Shown: positions 47,601 through 61,300, numbered from the stretch's first letter. The stretch: 64,000 nt of DNA from Fratercula arctica (GCA_947846985.1 CANTUZ010000001.1:69829521-69893520), one strand, 5' to 3'. The notes: generated by a model from the letters alone, not told the origin. Numbers and translations: made by a program.

Positions 47601-48018
47601 TGAAGATCCAGAGGAGAATGATTTGTATCAAGCCATCGCCACTGTGACCACACTGCTACTTCAGATTGGAGAAGTAGGACAACGAAGCATCAGCCTGGGG
47701 AGCGGATCAGATGAGTTCACAGAGGACTTACAGCCCGAGGCCTCTGCTTCAGACCAGGATGCTGTTTTTACGGACACTGTGAAGACCCCTCACAAAGACT
47801 CTCAATCTTCACCTGTGACTGAAGGGGACTGGACTGTCTCTTTTGAACACATTTTAGCATCCCTCTTGACTGAACAATCATTAGTTAATTTCTTTGAAAA
47901 ACCCTTAGAACTGAAGCCAAAACTCGAGAATGCGAAGCTGAATCAATATAGTCTCAAAACAAATGGAACAAGCTGCCAGTCACGGGGCGAACATACAAAA
48001 CTAAACACACAGTCATAG
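11502..48018 (+). CDS. TBC1D8: TBC1D8, TBC1 domain family member 8 (Rab-GAP), exons 2-20, lacking exon 1
   Basis: Nineteen exons with GT-AG borders join into one open frame of 1103 codons plus stop: 11502-11612, 15936-16054, 18173-18401, 21967-22207, 29708-29915, 31094-31288, 32543-32725, 33128-33278, 34160-34374, 35242-35359, 40028-40313, 40834-40963, 41262-41360, 41915-41983, 43340-43580, 45437-45502, 46126-46215, 46379-46479, 47557-48018. Domain order: GRAM 1 (about residues 104-172), GRAM 2 (about 242-310), a variable linker, the Rab-GAP TBC domain (about 460-700), an EF-hand-like loop (848-859) and a charged C-terminal tail. Both TBC catalytic fingers are present: Arg515 in IERDLHR and Gln550 in GYCQ. 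TBC proteins speed GTP hydrolysis by Rab GTPases on membranes; the exact Rab is not readable here. TBC1D8 is favoured over TBC1D8B and TBC1D9 because the C-terminal third matches my memory of human TBC1D8 closely and RPL31 and NPAS2 are neighbours. Human TBC1D8 is about 1140 residues, so only a short first exon is missing. Confidence 0.96.
12335..12594 (+). mobile_element. CR1 LINE 3' fragment, older copy
   Basis: Forward-oriented and more diverged. It includes ggtttagactggacattaag, ctttaccaagagggtggtca and aacactggaataggcttcct. It runs directly into a TTCTG/TTCTA microsatellite. Confidence 0.85.
12595..12649 (+). repeat. TTCTG/TTCTA pentanucleotide microsatellite
   Basis: Six TTCTG units, four TTCTA units and one TTCTG follow the CR1 3' end. 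CR1 copies normally end in a few ATTCTATG-like units, so this looks like an expansion from that tail. Confidence 0.95.
15936..16054 (+). CDS. TBC1D8: TBC1D8 exon 3
   Basis: The acceptor is tttgcttttctag and the donor is gtaagg. It encodes [18 protein letters not shown] through VKGKVK and ends in phase 0. The short upstream ORF that reads into it from 15902 is intronic read-through. Confidence 0.95.
16055..18172 (+). other. TBC1D8: TBC1D8 intron 3
   Basis: It holds the CR1 copy at 16690-16959. The remainder is unremarkable AT-rich intronic sequence. Confidence 0.85.
16690..16959 (+). mobile_element. CR1 LINE 3' fragment
   Basis: Forward-oriented, containing gagtggacattaggaaaaaa, gtggtgagacactggaatag and the tail tgattctatgattctatg. 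Confidence 0.93.
18173..18401 (+). CDS. TBC1D8: TBC1D8 exon 4 (start of GRAM 1)
   Basis: The acceptor is tatggacgcag and the donor is gtgagt. It encodes [14 protein letters not shown] through FYSFFLGKE plus one base. The segment with [20 protein letters not shown] is the typical first half of a GRAM (PH-like, lipid-binding) domain in this family. Confidence 0.96.
18402..21966 (+). other. TBC1D8: TBC1D8 intron 4
   Basis: No recognisable interspersed repeat or gene. It holds a run of 17 C at 19954-19970 and a poly-T run near 21450. Confidence 0.8.
19954..19970 (+). repeat. Poly-C run of 17
   Basis: Seventeen consecutive C in TBC1D8 intron 4. The length is likely variable and prone to sequencing error. 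Confidence 0.85.
21967..22207 (+). CDS. TBC1D8: TBC1D8 exon 5 (end of GRAM 1)
   Basis: The acceptor is ctttgatggcag and the donor is gtgaaa. The split Leu codon is completed, then [18 protein letters not shown] through DPTQITK and two bases of Arg. KLIIPW and the leucine-rich helix finish the first GRAM domain. Confidence 0.95.
24745..24767. repeat. Perfect 23-bp palindrome in TBC1D8 intron 5
   Basis: Arms ATGGCAATTAA and TTAATTGCCAT around a single central G. The arms carry CAATTA/TAATTG homeodomain-type cores. Confidence 0.95.
25340..26560 (-). mobile_element. Ancient CR1/L3-like LINE remnant
   Basis: A reverse-oriented, strongly diverged copy. Recognisable pieces on the plus strand occur in the expected order of a reversed CR1: gcccaacctgttcttaagga with ccagtaatggagat, tctctggacatttgtcac, cctaggtctttttcctgaat, gtgtgcaagtttaataac, and gctgatgaagacattgaaca followed by a ctagtcccaaggaggaccc-like block. 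No long frame remains. The edges are approximate. Confidence 0.65.
29708..29915 (+). CDS. TBC1D8: TBC1D8 exon 6 (start of GRAM 2)
   Basis: The acceptor is tactgctttctcttaag and the donor is gtagag. It completes Arg, then encodes [18 protein letters not shown] through NVIIPLRE, ending in phase 0. FFRLP, a conserved Trp-Pro-Phe and CFAS are typical of the second GRAM domain of TBC1D8 and TBC1D9 proteins. Confidence 0.96.
31094..31288 (+). CDS. TBC1D8: TBC1D8 exon 7 (end of GRAM 2)
   Basis: The acceptor is tgtttctggaaaag, with a weak pyrimidine tract; the donor is gtactg. It starts [19 protein letters not shown], continuing PLRE from exon 6 in phase 0, and ends NLQNKNQ. The weak acceptor was accepted because the phase and family match are exact. 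Confidence 0.92.
31289..32542 (+). other. TBC1D8: TBC1D8 intron 7, mostly one CR1 copy
   Basis: About 0.9 kb of this 1.25 kb intron is a degraded CR1 3' half (31360-32262). The rest is short unique sequence next to the exons. Confidence 0.85.
31360..32262 (+). mobile_element. CR1 LINE, longer fragment with reverse transcriptase remnant
   Basis: Forward-oriented, about 0.9 kb. The decayed frame [20 protein letters not shown] through [19 protein letters not shown] is the C-terminal part of the CR1 reverse transcriptase. The usual Phe-Ala-Asp-Asp catalytic motif has decayed to VIDT. Frameshifts and stops follow, so it is dead. Confidence 0.92.
32543..32725 (+). CDS. TBC1D8: TBC1D8 exon 8 (variable linker)
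   Basis: The acceptor is ttctgtgttgcag and the donor is gtatgt; 61 codons with phase 0 on both sides. It encodes [14 protein letters not shown] through GMAGLDFGK, rich in Ser, Glu and Cys. It sits between GRAM 2 and the TBC domain, where this family is poorly conserved, so identification rests on position, phase and splice sites more than on similarity. Confidence 0.85.
32726..33127 (+). other. TBC1D8: TBC1D8 intron 8
   Basis: Short intron of 402 bases with T-rich and A-rich runs. Nothing else seen. Confidence 0.85.
33128..33278 (+). CDS. TBC1D8: TBC1D8 exon 9 (start of TBC domain)
   Basis: The acceptor is cttgttcccag and the donor is gtgagc. It encodes [18 protein letters not shown] through RGKLWLLFS plus one base. 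[11 protein letters not shown] is the TBC motif of the form IPxxxRxxxW (Arg470, Trp474) that opens the Rab-GAP domain. Confidence 0.97.
33279..34159 (+). other. TBC1D8: TBC1D8 intron 9
   Basis: 881 bases with no recognisable repeat or gene. Confidence 0.85.
34160..34374 (+). CDS. TBC1D8: TBC1D8 exon 10 (TBC catalytic core)
   Basis: The acceptor is ctgctgccgtcag and the donor is gtgaga. It encodes [16 protein letters not shown] through NPKIGYCQ. It carries both catalytic fingers: Arg515 of IERDLHR and Gln550 of YCQ. It is more GC-rich than its flanking introns, as is usual for an exon. Confidence 0.97.
34375..35241 (+). other. TBC1D8: TBC1D8 intron 10
   Basis: 867 bases with no recognisable repeat or gene. 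Confidence 0.85.
35242..35359 (+). CDS. TBC1D8: TBC1D8 exon 11
   Basis: The acceptor is tttgcccttgtaag and the donor is gtgagc. It encodes [19 protein letters not shown] through FNHRVIG (split Gly). It is a highly conserved helical part of the TBC domain and directly follows the YCQ finger. Confidence 0.97.
35360..40027 (+). other. TBC1D8: TBC1D8 intron 11
   Basis: 4.7 kb. It contains an AT-rich tract at 39091-39150 and a CR1 copy at 39575-39974 whose end lies 53 bases before the next exon. I see nothing else that I can name between 35360 and 39574. Confidence 0.82.
39575..39974 (+). mobile_element. CR1 LINE 3' fragment next to TBC1D8 exon 12
   Basis: Forward-oriented, starting near ggctgagggatttgggtctc and ending in tattctgtgattctgtgatt. 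The end is 53 bases before exon 12. A frame ([20 protein letters not shown]) matches the copy at 9384-9834, in inverted orientation relative to it. Confidence 0.95.
40028..40313 (+). CDS. TBC1D8: TBC1D8 exon 12
   Basis: The acceptor is tttatgccttgtag and the donor is gtatgg. It completes Gly, then encodes [16 protein letters not shown] through GQALMILS and two bases of Arg. [20 protein letters not shown] is the conserved C-terminal part of the TBC domain. Confidence 0.97.
40314..40833 (+). other. TBC1D8: TBC1D8 intron 12
   Basis: 520 bases. It contains a short GCT trinucleotide run at about 40435-40456 and nothing else I can name. Confidence 0.82.
40435..40456 (+). repeat. GCT trinucleotide run in TBC1D8 intron 12
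   Basis: About seven GCT/CTG units, non-coding. Confidence 0.9.
40834..40963 (+). CDS. TBC1D8: TBC1D8 exon 13
   Basis: The acceptor is tcttcccttcag and the donor is gtaagg. It encodes the split Arg, then [17 protein letters not shown] through LIHDSYE, ending in phase 0. It links the TBC domain to the C-terminal region. Confidence 0.95.
41262..41360 (+). CDS. TBC1D8: TBC1D8 exon 14
   Basis: The acceptor is ttcctcccttgtag and the donor is gtgagt; 33 codons in phase 0. It encodes [18 protein letters not shown] through TTKQNV, a conserved basic segment. Confidence 0.96.
41361..41914 (+). other. TBC1D8: TBC1D8 intron 14
   Basis: 554 bases with no recognisable repeat or gene. Confidence 0.82.
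41915..41983 (+). CDS. TBC1D8: TBC1D8 exon 15
   Basis: The acceptor is ttctttctttttaag and the donor is gttggt. It is a 23-codon micro-exon, [15 protein letters not shown] through LYDLFK, with phase 0 on both sides. Confidence 0.95.
41984..43339 (+). other. TBC1D8: TBC1D8 intron 15
   Basis: 1.36 kb with a poly-T run near 42430 and no other recognisable feature. Confidence 0.82.
43340..43580 (+). CDS. TBC1D8: TBC1D8 exon 16 (EF-hand-like loop)
   Basis: The acceptor is tgatttctcctag and the donor is gtatcg. It encodes [20 protein letters not shown] through EFKGLASCL plus one base. [14 protein letters not shown] resembles an EF-hand loop (Asp848, Asn850, Asp852), but position 12 is Gly859 instead of the usual Glu, so strong calcium binding is doubtful. 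Confidence 0.96.
43581..45436 (+). other. TBC1D8: TBC1D8 intron 16
   Basis: 1.86 kb, with a CR1 copy at 43900-44471 about 320 bases after exon 16. The rest is plain intronic sequence. Confidence 0.82.
43900..44471 (+). mobile_element. CR1 LINE 3' fragment
   Basis: Forward-oriented, about 0.57 kb. It contains gtggccagcaggtggaggga, cctggagtactgcgtccagc, ggttgttcagcctggagaag and the tail ccattctatgattctatga. Same subgroup as 5174-5597. Confidence 0.95.
45437..45502 (+). CDS. TBC1D8: TBC1D8 exon 17
   Basis: The acceptor is ttttttccttgcag and the donor is gtaaga. It completes Asp, then encodes [18 protein letters not shown] and IPP plus one base. It continues the helix after the EF-hand-like loop. 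Confidence 0.95.
45503..46125 (+). other. TBC1D8: TBC1D8 intron 17
   Basis: 623 bases, AT-rich, with no recognisable repeat or gene. Confidence 0.82.
46126..46215 (+). CDS. TBC1D8: TBC1D8 exon 18
   Basis: The acceptor is gttttttttttgatag and the donor is gtatgt. It encodes [20 protein letters not shown] through IGKSN plus one base. The segment is Ser/Pro-rich and probably flexible. Confidence 0.95.
46379..46479 (+). CDS. TBC1D8: TBC1D8 exon 19
   Basis: The acceptor is tgctccacaaaag and the donor is gtatgt. It encodes [20 protein letters not shown] through KELPKMSQ, a Lys/Glu-rich stretch likely to form a charged helix. Confidence 0.94.
46480..47556 (+). other. TBC1D8: TBC1D8 intron 19
   Basis: 1.08 kb with no recognisable repeat or gene. 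Confidence 0.82.
47557..48018 (+). CDS. TBC1D8: TBC1D8 exon 20 (last coding exon)
   Basis: The acceptor is tcgtcctttacag. It encodes [18 protein letters not shown] through TKLNTQS and stops with TAG at 48016-48018. [14 protein letters not shown] is strongly conserved in this family. The middle is an acidic, Ser-rich, more variable region, followed by a conserved block ([19 protein letters not shown]) and a divergent tail. Confidence 0.97.
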   Translation, partial: REFIQFCKTLYSMFHEDPEENDLYQAIATVTTLLLQIGEVGQRSISLGSGSDEFTEDLQPEASASDQDAVFTDTVKTPHKDSQSSPVTEGDWTVSFEHILASLLTEQSLVNFFEKPLELKPKLENAKLNQYSLKTNGTSCQSRGEHTKLNTQS

Positions 48019-48565
48019 CAAACCCATCAAAAATAAAATGCACTGAAATTATGCCAAAGCACATACTGTAAAAGGCTTTCAGATAGCAGTGGACTTTTGG
48101 AAAACAATTTGTTGACTTTTGGTAAACAATTTGTTGGTCTGTGGTTTTCAGTTTAAGAGCTTTAAAAGCTAAAGGGTGTGTAGGTTTGTTTTGTGTTATT
48201 GATTTATTAATTATCTTCTTGTTTTGAATGTAAAAGGAAACATCTGTCTACAGTGTGAAGACACTGAAGTTCTCTTCCGCACTGGGAGAGCAGAGGCTGG
48301 CTCCAGCTGTCTCTTTTTTTTTTTTTTTTTTTTTTTTGAACAGGGGAAAACACTTCTCAGCTACTGTCCGCAGTTTGTTTGGGTTGCCTTTTTTGCACTA
48401 ATACTGAAAACTGTTTCAATGCTGGTAATTGAAACTATTTTAATATATTTGATTGTATTCCGATTTGTATGTCTTGCTGAAATGTTAAGTGTACATGGAC
48501 TGTGCTTCTGATGTTGGTCTGTGAAACCATGCACTTTTCAATAAACCCTTTTTGTACTAGACTTG
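48019..48565 (+). other. TBC1D8: TBC1D8 3' UTR
   Basis: It follows the stop codon, contains a poly-T run at 48314-48337, and ends after AATAAA at 48540-48545. An earlier AATAAA at 48032-48037 lies only 14 bases past the stop and is less likely to be used. The exact cleavage point is inferred. Confidence 0.7.
48540..48545 (+). terminator. TBC1D8: Poly(A) signal AATAAA of TBC1D8
   Basis: Canonical hexamer in cacttttcaataaaccc, with T-rich sequence just after it. It is the last canonical plus-strand signal before the convergent RPL31 gene. Confidence 0.7.
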
Positions 48566-49114
48566 CACTGACAACATTTATTGATTTACAGATGGTAAAT
48601 GCCTTTAGTCCCTACTTCATTAAACAAATTCCCCAAGCTAGCACACTCACAATTAATTCACCGGTCAGAACTCCATGTTTCAGTGTAGTGCACAGACCTG
48701 CTTGGGAGAAGTCTACTCATTCTGTCTAGACCGGCAGGGGACCAAGTACAGAGAATTTACTTTACCCACAAGAAATAATATGAAGTATTATCTTACAGCT
48801 TGGGGGGGGGGGGGGCTTTTTTTGTTTGTTTTTTAAACAAACTTGGCCTTAACTTAAAATACCTATGTAATAGCTCTCTATTCCCATAGGAACGAAACAC
48901 TAGGACTTTGCCACCCACATAGGAATGTTTGTGTCCCCTCCTTATTCCATTCACATATAGCAGAAGTCTACAGTATCTTTAATTAAGAAAATTATACCAT
49001 TATGTACAAGCCCAAAGAAAGCAAGATACTTTAAAAGCTTGTCACCTGTTCAACTCAATGCTTCATGGATGACAGCTCGAAGAGACAGGACAATAAAAAA
49101 AAAAACACCTTAGG
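48566..49114. other. Intergenic gap between convergent TBC1D8 and RPL31
   Basis: About 0.55 kb. It holds a 14-G run at 48802-48815, a small inverted repeat just after it, and A-rich tracts. I see no gene. Confidence 0.75.
48802..48815 (+). repeat. Poly-G run of 14 between convergent genes
   Basis: Fourteen G followed by a T-rich stretch and a GTTTGTT/AACAAAC inverted repeat at 48824-48842. Confidence 0.88.
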
Positions 49115-54435
<5,321 letters not shown>

Positions 54436-54700
54436 CGCGCAAGGGCCTGTGGGAGCGAGGAGCCCTTCCGGGATGCGCCGGCGCAGGGAGGGGCCCGCTC
54501 AGGCGGCGGCGCGCATGCGCAGGAGGGAGCGCGGCCTGTCCGTCCGTGCTCTGTGTGTCGGTACCGGGGGCGGTGAGGGACCCGTTGACCCTGGAAGGAG
54601 TGGCCCCGAGCTCTTTCCGCCCTGGCCGCCGGTCGGTGGGAGCCCTGAAGGAGGGGCGCGGCGCGGCCCGGCCCAGCCCTCCCTGAGGGCCTGAGGCGGG
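54436..54700. promoter_or_regulatory. RPL31: CpG-island promoter of RPL31 with NRF1-type site
   Basis: The region from about 54050 to 54700 is strongly GC- and CpG-rich. The palindromic NRF1-type motif CGCGCATGCGCA is at 54510-54521, about 75 bases upstream of the RPL31 start. There is no clear TATA box, as is usual for this gene class. The island may also fire on the plus strand, but no plus-strand exon is visible. Confidence 0.75.
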
Positions 54701-57099
54701 AGCTGGCCTTGCCTTGCCTGCGTGCTCAGGCCGCTGCTCCCAACCTCACTGGCTTGCTGGCTGTTTACTTCGGGATAGCTGCAGGGAGGCTTCCACAGCA
54801 GCGTTACCTGGGAAGAAGAGTGTCGCCTCACGGCTGAGGAAATCAGCCCTGCCTTCCCGGGCTTGGCCCTGATCCTTCTGAGTAGCGGCCTACCTACTTG
54901 CCCCCTATTTAGTCCTTTCATGCCGCGCATCGTACTGGGAGCTTGGCTTGGGGGTGGTTGTGCTTGTAACAGGCAGATTGCCCTGTTTAGAAACCTCTGT
55001 TCAGAAAACTGGGTATTCCAGTGTGGGGCAGTGGTCTGCTGTAACCACCCTCTCTGGCCGCCTGCCTAGAAGAATGACCCAATCTGGGTGATTTATGTTG
55101 GAACAAGCCCAGTCTTGGCTATAATGAACTAGAGGAACAGCCCAGCTCTATGAAGAGGACGGGCATTGCGTGTGTGTACAAATGGAACAAGTGCCATAAT
55201 CCAAAACCAGAATGACTGTACGGGGAAGAAATGAGACAGAGCATGAAAAACTAGGTATTGACGTAAATCTGTTCTTGCAAGTGCTCTGTATCCTTCCAAA
55301 CAATATGATAAGCCAGTTTATTGGAAGTCACCCCCACCCTATTCACAGTTTCGCCCTGTTAACAACAGTACTGCAGGTTTTAGAAAGAGAAGCGTTTGCT
55401 CCGAGGCTGAGCTTGGATTGGACATACCCACTGGCAATCAGGAGAAATGAGGGTGTATTATAACTAACCCTGAGGGTAAAACAAATCCTTAAAGGAATTT
55501 TCTCTCCTGTGACTTCCATCATAGTAGTTGACATCCCTCAAGTGCTGCTTCCACGTATACTTTCTCTGAGGTGCTCTTGTTTCTTCATTTCCTCTTTCCT
55601 GCATGAACATTTTGGCCTAGAAACAGACAAATTTCCTCTCCCCTTTCCCAGAATAAGCCATTACAGGAGGGGGTGGTATTTATGGAGTTAGCCTCTAACT
55701 TAGCTAACTGACCTTCACGAAGGTTTTTCTATAGTTAATGGAGAGAGGTTCCTTCAGACATCAAGTGAAAGCACCTTAAGGTTTAGCTCTTTAATCTTCA
55801 TCTGGTGGGGTCACTCTTGCTTCACTGAATGCAAGAATTTAACGAGATGAGTAGGCTAACTCAGGCTGGTACCTAAAGTTAGCAGTAAAAACACTTTCTT
55901 AGATATTAGATCTGCTCTCTCAACAATTTAGAGACCAGATAGATATTTGATTCCCCAGTCTTCCTTCTTCCTTCAGTGAGGTAAAACAAAGGGATTGTAT
56001 GGACTGAAATACACGGGCACCCATCAGTGCTACCAGCCAGTCTTGCTGTCGAAGCAGCAAGGTCATTTTGCCAGTGGGTTTTCTCCAGGAGATCTTTAGC
56101 TTTTTCAGAACTCGGGGCAAATGAACCTTTTTCATTTCTTTGAAAGTTTACTTTTACCATGTCCGGCTCCCAGCCCAATTATCTCCTTTGTTCCTCTGGC
56201 ATAGAAACCAGAGCTGAACACGTGGGCCCTGGTGACATGATCCTTGGTACTCAAGGGTGGGAAAGGCGGCATAGTCTGCGCTCTCTTGAAGCTAACGTTG
56301 GCTTGGGTGGCTGCAAGCTGCCCCTGAGGAGCATCCCCTTTCAGTCTCACCACAGTGAATGAACACATTACTGTGCTCCGTTATCCACCTCGTTCTGTGT
56401 TGGTGGTTGCTGCTCCTGCAGCAGAATCAGCAAATGGAAAGCAGACCTGTACCTTGGCTGCTTCATCCCATAGTCAGTTTGCATTTAACATGAAAAAGAG
56501 TCTGCACAAGGATGCCAAACTGGAAACTAGACTGTCTACGGTGTGGGCACGTGTCATGGTTTGGGCTGGGCTGGCTACTAAAACAAACGACAGCAGCAAC
56601 TGCAGCAGAGGTGTACCCCAAAACTCAGAACAGCCATGCCTTAACACCAAAGCTGGACATGGGTCAAAGCCGTGGTATGTGCTGAGTCAAACCATTCTTT
56701 AAATCATCTGTTTTTTCCTCATGTAAAACTGGTTGGTTGGAAGTATAGAGCTGCCTGAGGTCTTTAAAGTTTTAAAGGAGCTTAACATGAGCTGTCTGGG
56801 CTAGCAGCTAATATAACTTCCCGAGCTGGCATTCTTGTTGTCTATGCTATGAGGTCCCATAGGATAATACTTGTGCCAAACACTTTGCCAGGCTATGGCT
56901 AACAGTAGCAATCTGAAGTGAATCACATAGTTGAACAGCCACAGGAAAATGTGTGCAAGTCCTGCAATAAAGCCTTTTGGCTATATTATTTTATTTTATT
57001 CTACAAATAAAGACAACTGTCCATCATTAAATGGGAAAAAAAATAATTGTTTGAGTTGTATATAGCATGAAACAGTAGTTCCCTTCACAAAAACATTTC
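54701..57099. other. Intergenic region between RPL31 and NPAS2
   Basis: 2.4 kb. I recognise no gene and no CR1 copy. The short ORFs here have no family resemblance that I can see. The right end becomes AT-rich near the NPAS2 3' end. Confidence 0.7.
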
Positions 57100-58284
57100 T
57101 AATTCATTAGTTTATTACAAAATATCCACTCACAAAAAAGCACAAGCACAATCTTTATACTTGTGAAATGAGTTGATATTTCATATACAAAATAATTTCC
57201 ACATAATTCCATATAATTTTATTTCATATAGAAATAGGTCATTATTACAACAGCTGTACAATACACTACTTTTTATTTAATAATTACATAAAATCTTTCT
57301 TAGAAACATATCAACAGAAAACATACAAAAAAAGCGAAAAGTGCATTTCTTCTTTTCCCCCCAAAAGGAAAATTCAATCCTAAATGTTATAATGAAAGAG
57401 ATATGTAATAGTCTGCAGCATCCCGAGTCAGTGGGCCAAAACACAGTGCATATTTCTCAGAGAGTTGCAGTGGGTGAGTTATTTCGGTTGGAGAAGGATC
57501 CATGTACTATTGGAGAGTTGCATGATTGTGCTTACAATTCTCCTTTGCAATCACAATTCATATAGAAAACAGTCCAGTGTGGGTTGTGGGTGGGGTTTTT
57601 TTTGTATGTTTGTTTGTTTGTTTTTTAGTAACGAAGAACCGTTAGGGTAAGCTGCATAATACTTTTCAGATTCTAAATCAAGGGTTATGAGCTGTAGACT
57701 ATCTTCACCAACGACTGGGCTTTCTCCTCCATTGGATCTGCTAATTTGGCGACAAGAATAAGGAAACAAACTTCTCTTTACAGAAAGTGCCTAGGTTTTG
57801 TCCTCTGTGCAGTTGTGCAAAATAATAACAATAATCATAATAAAAATAATCTCTTGTTCTCTCCTCAATAGACCTTTGACGCAGTGCTTTTCATACGCAA
57901 AAGAAGAACTGAAACAGTGAAGGCCAAGTACCTCATGAGTCTGTCAACAGTCTTTTGGAATTGCCAGATAGCTTTCAGAGTGGCACGCCGAGATTGAACG
58001 CCTCCTCCCGTGCACCCATTGATGATGGAGGCTGTGCAGGATAGCGTTCCTTTTTATTTTGCTCTGTCAGTACATACTGTGCTCACGAGACAGCGCAAAC
58101 TGAATCCAGCATGTCGTAAATGCGCTGTCTGTGGAAGTCTTGCACTCTGAGGCGTACTTCTGTCATTGAGCTTTGAAAGGAATGCTTGTGCAAGAGCCAG
58201 AACAGTAAGTACAAAGTCATTCTCTTCTGCCCCATGTGCCCATTGGTTAAAGCTAATCGTGCATTGATTGTGCTGGTGGGACTC
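57100..58284 (-). other. NPAS2: NPAS2 3' UTR
   Basis: It follows the stop codon at 58285-58287. Minus-strand AATAAA hexamers occur at 57272-57277 and 57111-57116, and more lie near 56990, so the true end is uncertain. The distal part is AT-rich with many ATTA/TTTA elements. Confidence 0.55.
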
Positions 58285-58346
58285 TTATCGCAGTGGCTGT
58301 GGTAAATTTGATGATTCTGATAAGCTATTGCTTCTTCTTGATGTTA

Positions 58347-58381
<35 letters not shown>

Positions 58382-61300
58382 GTCTGATGATACCCCATAT
58401 TTCCTTGCTGTGGTGAGTAAGATGGCAGGAGCAAAGAATCGGGTTGCTCATTGTGCAAAGAACTTGGTGTTGGCACCTACAGATAAAGTAAAATTCATCG
58501 TGGCATTTGATTCTTTCACAGGTTAAAGCTCTTCATCCTCAATGTACAAGGTGCTTAAAAATAGTACTAGTTTGCTGGCTTTTATTTCTGGGGCTGTTTG
58601 GCTTGGGGTTAGCTTACCTAATGCTGGAAGGAATGGACATAAGTTGCAATGAAGAACATTACAATTAGGCATTGAGAAAGGTTTTTCTAGTAAGAATGCA
58701 CTGCCTAGGATTTGCAGGTTATCCTGAAAAGCCTGTTTGGGAACAGGGTGGGCGAACGTGTCAGAAATGACATGGGTGGATGATTGAAATGAAACAGATA
58801 TGAAACGGGGGATCCTAGTGGATCTCACGCTATCCCTTCTAGCCCTTCCTCTTTTGTGAGTTTACAATAGGGTGTGACCTTGCAGTGGTGAAGTCGATGT
58901 GCATTTTGCAGATGCTTTTATTTGGAATGGTATCTGCCATAGTTTTTTTCATTAATTCTCAGCTATGATTATGGATTTCATTTCAATAACAAGAGTTTAA
59001 TAATTTGATGTTGATGATACTCTTTCAATGATTCCAGTGGATATGTGAGGTTTTATAGACTGAGTTGAGCTCCTTTTGAGTTAATACAGCGACATCTCAT
59101 TTCCCCCCATTCCTTTTACTTTAGTATGTGTTGAATTAGGTCAAAAAATAAGTATTTTTACATCTTCAAATCACCTGGTTCTTCCAGGTAATGTGCTCCA
59201 GTTTATCTTCTTTGCCTTGTGGAGTTGAAGAAATATGTTAATTTACTGAAGGGATCCAGATATCTGATCTAGATCTCGTTTTATGTCGATGCTGGTAATT
59301 AAAAATCATCTTTTGACTTGTAAACTAAGCAAATTTTATACTGAATAAAGAGTACAGAATAAATCCTAAGGCAGTGATTTTCTCCATCTAGAAATACACT
59401 TTAAATATATCCAGGATAATCTGATTATGTTTCCAATGTACAGAATCAGTAATTTCCTGTGAAATATTCTGACTGTTCTCACTGCTCCCTTGCTCTATTG
59501 GAGGGGTACATGCCACTGTATCAGCATCTGGCGCATTTCAGTATCTCTAAAATGTCCATTTCTGCCCTGATCAGGCTCCCGCTGAAACTAGGGGCCCCGT
59601 TTGCACAGCCCGTTTGCCCTATTACTCTGTGTGTACATTTTATACACCATCTTCTTTGTCCTGCCCTACCTGCAGGTAGCGTTGTTGCTGATGCTGTTGG
59701 TGCTGGAGTTGCATAGGTGGCAGAGAGGATGGCTGGGAAGGAGGTGTAGTGGCAAACCCTTGGTTTAACACTGCTTGTCCCATCAGTACGATTGGAGAGC
59801 TGCTGCTGGAAGTCTGCACTTCCAAACTTTGAAACATTTGTTGGGTTTGAGAATACCTGTGGAAGAAAGAAGTAACCCAATCAGGAACAAACTGTTGCAA
59901 GCAAAGATCTTCTCTTAGGATAGGGATGGAAGTCCTTAGTCCTCATAAATAATTCCTAATAAAGGATTCCAGTGCACTGGACCTGCTAATAGGAATGATG
60001 GCACTGCTAACAGCACTGTTTTGTCTTATTCTCTGCATGAGCTGGACTTGGAGGGCAGCATACATCTCACCTCAAAATCCAGACCACGTTTTAGATTCAT
60101 TAAAGATTGTAGTTTATGTGTGTCTTCTCTTTGGCCACAGCATTCACATCCCAGGCTCATTAAACCAAATGGCCTTGGATTCTGTATTACTATGCTGAGC
60201 TCTGAACTGCAGCGGTGGCGAAGTAAATACTGTTCCGCTGCCCGTGCTCCCCTGCGACTGCCTGTGGGGGTGGTAATCTCCTACAGAGGGAAGGGTAGGG
60301 TTGATTACTTCTTAAGCTGCTCATATACGTATTGCCAAGTATGGTCAGCAGTTCCCATTGCTGTGAGCCGCACTGTAGGAACAGAAGAAGCCTCTAGAAG
60401 TCCTCTGGAGCAAGGGATGGGCCAGAAACAAAATGCTCTGCTCCTCTTGCCAGTCTGCTTTTGCATAGGGAACTTAAATATGTGTTGTTTTGTGGAAGGC
60501 TGTGGGCAAAACCACAGTGGAGCTATTGCCAGCCCAACCTAATTCTGTTTATCCTGTAATGGGTGATGAGATCATAGTGTGGCATGTGTTCGCTCAACAG
60601 CTGTTCAACATTAGGGGTTAGTCAGAAATGCAAGGGTTTGGGTACTTAAACTAGGATGTGAGCTCCGAAAAAAAGGGTCCCAGGAGTCAGGAAGTCTGCA
60701 TGAACTGGGACATGCATCTTTGCACATCAGGTCTCTTTTATTTATTTGCTTAAAAGCAGATCTAAAATGCTGTATATTTAAAGTTGAGAAGTTTAACTCG
60801 AGATAATCTTAAACAGCAGTAGTGATGTTTAAAAAAAGAAGTACTGAATACCTACATTGCTGAGATGACATACAGAATTACTTTTAAAGTAATGATGTGC
60901 AAACAGCTGCTTTGTTATTTTAGCAGCTCACAGTTAAGTAAAGTGACAAAAAACAGTTAAGGGAAAAAAAAAAAGCAGCAAAGCATTTTCTGACGGATGT
61001 TTTCTGCTTCCTTCATCCGAGTTTCAAGGAGACAACTGAGGTGGTTCGTTCAGCGGCTTTTCCGAGGACGCTCAGGCGCAGGAGCCTGTTGGTTCTGTCA
61101 GTTCTAGACCAGGCATAGCTCCACTGGTGTTGCACCAGCGTCTCACTGCAGCGGTCATTTCAACCGTGCCAGTGCTGGCTTTGTCTCTCACATTTACCTT
61201 GGTGGCTCAGAAGTTCCAGGGCTCAGGAAAGCATCATGTGAGGGAGAAAAATTCCACCCCCCATCCATCTTGGGTTGTTAAAATGCCGCTGGCATGCTGC

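Noticed and set aside
60021..60542. 173-residue plus-strand frame inside an NPAS2 intron
   Set aside because: No recognisable family, no supporting splice sites, no promoter signal; likely chance.
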